Shown one piece after another: positions 6,738 to 7,090 of a stretch of DNA of 7,090 bases; position 1 is the first letter of the stretch; each line of letters opens with the position of its first letter. Source of the stretch: Segetibacter sp. GTDB taxonomy: Bacteria; Bacteroidota; Bacteroidia; Chitinophagales; Chitinophagaceae. A program made the position numbers and the translations under genes. The stretch is from positions 1 through 7,090 of the forward strand of contig JASLBT010000161.1 of NCBI GenBank assembly GCA_030146445.1, written 5' to 3'. Below the pieces are notes generated by a model. That model had not been told where the DNA came from. It did no database searches and saw nothing but the letters and a program-made list of their open reading frames with translations.

Positions 6738-6901
6738 TACACCGGGCACCTGGAACCGTGTGGCCGACGGCTACCAATGGTATCGAAGATAGCCGGATAC
6801 CACGCTTAAGTTATGGGCTGCTAACAGGCAAAGTTGAAAATAGATCTGCCGCTGCAGTGTGCGACGCAACCGGGGTTGAGCAATGTTTCCAGGCTGGGTC
6901 C

Positions 6902-6921
6902 AAAAAAAAGCTACGGTAGCT
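6902..6921 (-). terminator. Terminator-like hairpin with eight-T tail, minus strand
   Basis: On the minus strand, AGCTA-CCG-TAGCT forms a 5-bp stem with a 3-base loop and is followed by eight T residues (A run at 6902-6909 on the plus strand). The stem is short and AT-rich, so it is a weak intrinsic terminator at best. It lies about 100 bp past the stop of the possible partial gene at the right edge, where a terminator for that gene would be expected. The rest of the gap 6724-7019 shows only a 7-bp inverted repeat (6778-6784 with 6796-6802) without a T run. Confidence 0.35.
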
Positions 6922-7019
6922 CACCATTAACGCCGATGAACCCGGATGGAAATCGTTTGTATTTATCTCTGTCTTTCTGTGCTACCTGCGATGACAAGTC
7001 ATTCAGTGAGACAACCCGT

Positions 7020-7090
7020 TTACAAGTTCTTGATTGAAATGGAAACATTATGTGGTGCTACTTCGTCACCGCCGAAATACGGGTAAAGCT
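7020..7090 (-). CDS. Possible C-terminal fragment of an unidentified protein, cut by the window edge
   Basis: A minus-strand frame enters from the right edge (first full codon at 7088) and stops with TAA at 7020-7022, giving 22 residues. They read like the end of a folded protein: YPYFGGDEVAPH followed by an alternating, beta-strand-like VSISIKNL. The pattern recalls C-termini of secreted Bacteroidota proteins, but I cannot name a family. The length is too short to exclude a chance open frame; the two other minus-strand frames also stop within about 35 bases of the edge, and the terminator-like hairpin at 6902-6921 gives mild support. It would converge on the helicase gene. Confidence 0.4.
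   Translation of the reverse strand, partial: LYPYFGGDEVAPHNVSISIKNL

Noticed and set aside
6724..7037. Plus-strand open frames after the helicase
   Set aside because: Short, without motifs or promoter element, and located in a convergent intergenic region.
1..7090. CRISPR array, tRNA, rRNA, insertion sequence, phage or defence genes
   Set aside because: No regular repeat-spacer pattern, no cloverleaf or rRNA sequence, and no transposase or integrase motif was found. The helicase is a housekeeping-type SF1B protein and has no defence partner beside it.

Overview
The window looks like chromosomal DNA from a Bacteroidota bacterium, most likely of the Chitinophagaceae or Sphingobacteriaceae type. 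The signs are a perfect TAnnTTTG promoter element directly in front of the helicase gene, an almost complete lack of Shine-Dalgarno sequences, glycoside hydrolases carrying lipoprotein-type or Sec signals, and a helicase of the UPF1/IGHMBP2-like form common in that phylum. This placement is an inference; no marker gene is present.

Left part (28-4198, minus strand): three consecutive genes for secreted family 43 glycoside hydrolases (GH43). In transcription order they are a clear lipoprotein GH43 (3128-4198), its paralogue (1783-2922), and a two-domain GH43 with a C-terminal concanavalin-like module (28-1533). All three keep the catalytic Asp/Asp/Glu triad of the five-bladed beta-propeller. 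Together they look like exo-acting arabinofuranosidase or xylosidase activities that trim arabinan or arabinoxylan side chains. No SusC/SusD pair, sensor or transporter is in view, so if this is a polysaccharide utilisation locus, only its enzyme part is seen. The gaps between the genes (205 and 249 bp) are long enough for separate promoters, and the first holds two palindromes that could be operators.

Middle (4199-4815): a gap of about 600 bp between divergent genes, without a convincing protein gene. It is rich in inverted repeats, including a nested 75-nt structure and a minus-strand stem followed by a short T run. It could hold a small RNA or a long structured leader of the GH43 gene at 3128-4198. 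This is the least explained part of the window.

Right part (4816-7090): a plus-strand SF1B helicase gene whose promoter element ends three bases before the ATG, so its mRNA is probably leaderless or nearly so. After it comes a convergent gap of about 300 bp with a terminator-like hairpin on the minus strand. The window ends in what may be the last 22 codons of another minus-strand gene.

I see no CRISPR array, tRNA or rRNA, insertion sequence, phage gene or defence system. The window is mostly a carbohydrate-enzyme cluster beside a housekeeping-type helicase; the noncoding DNA holds the open questions.
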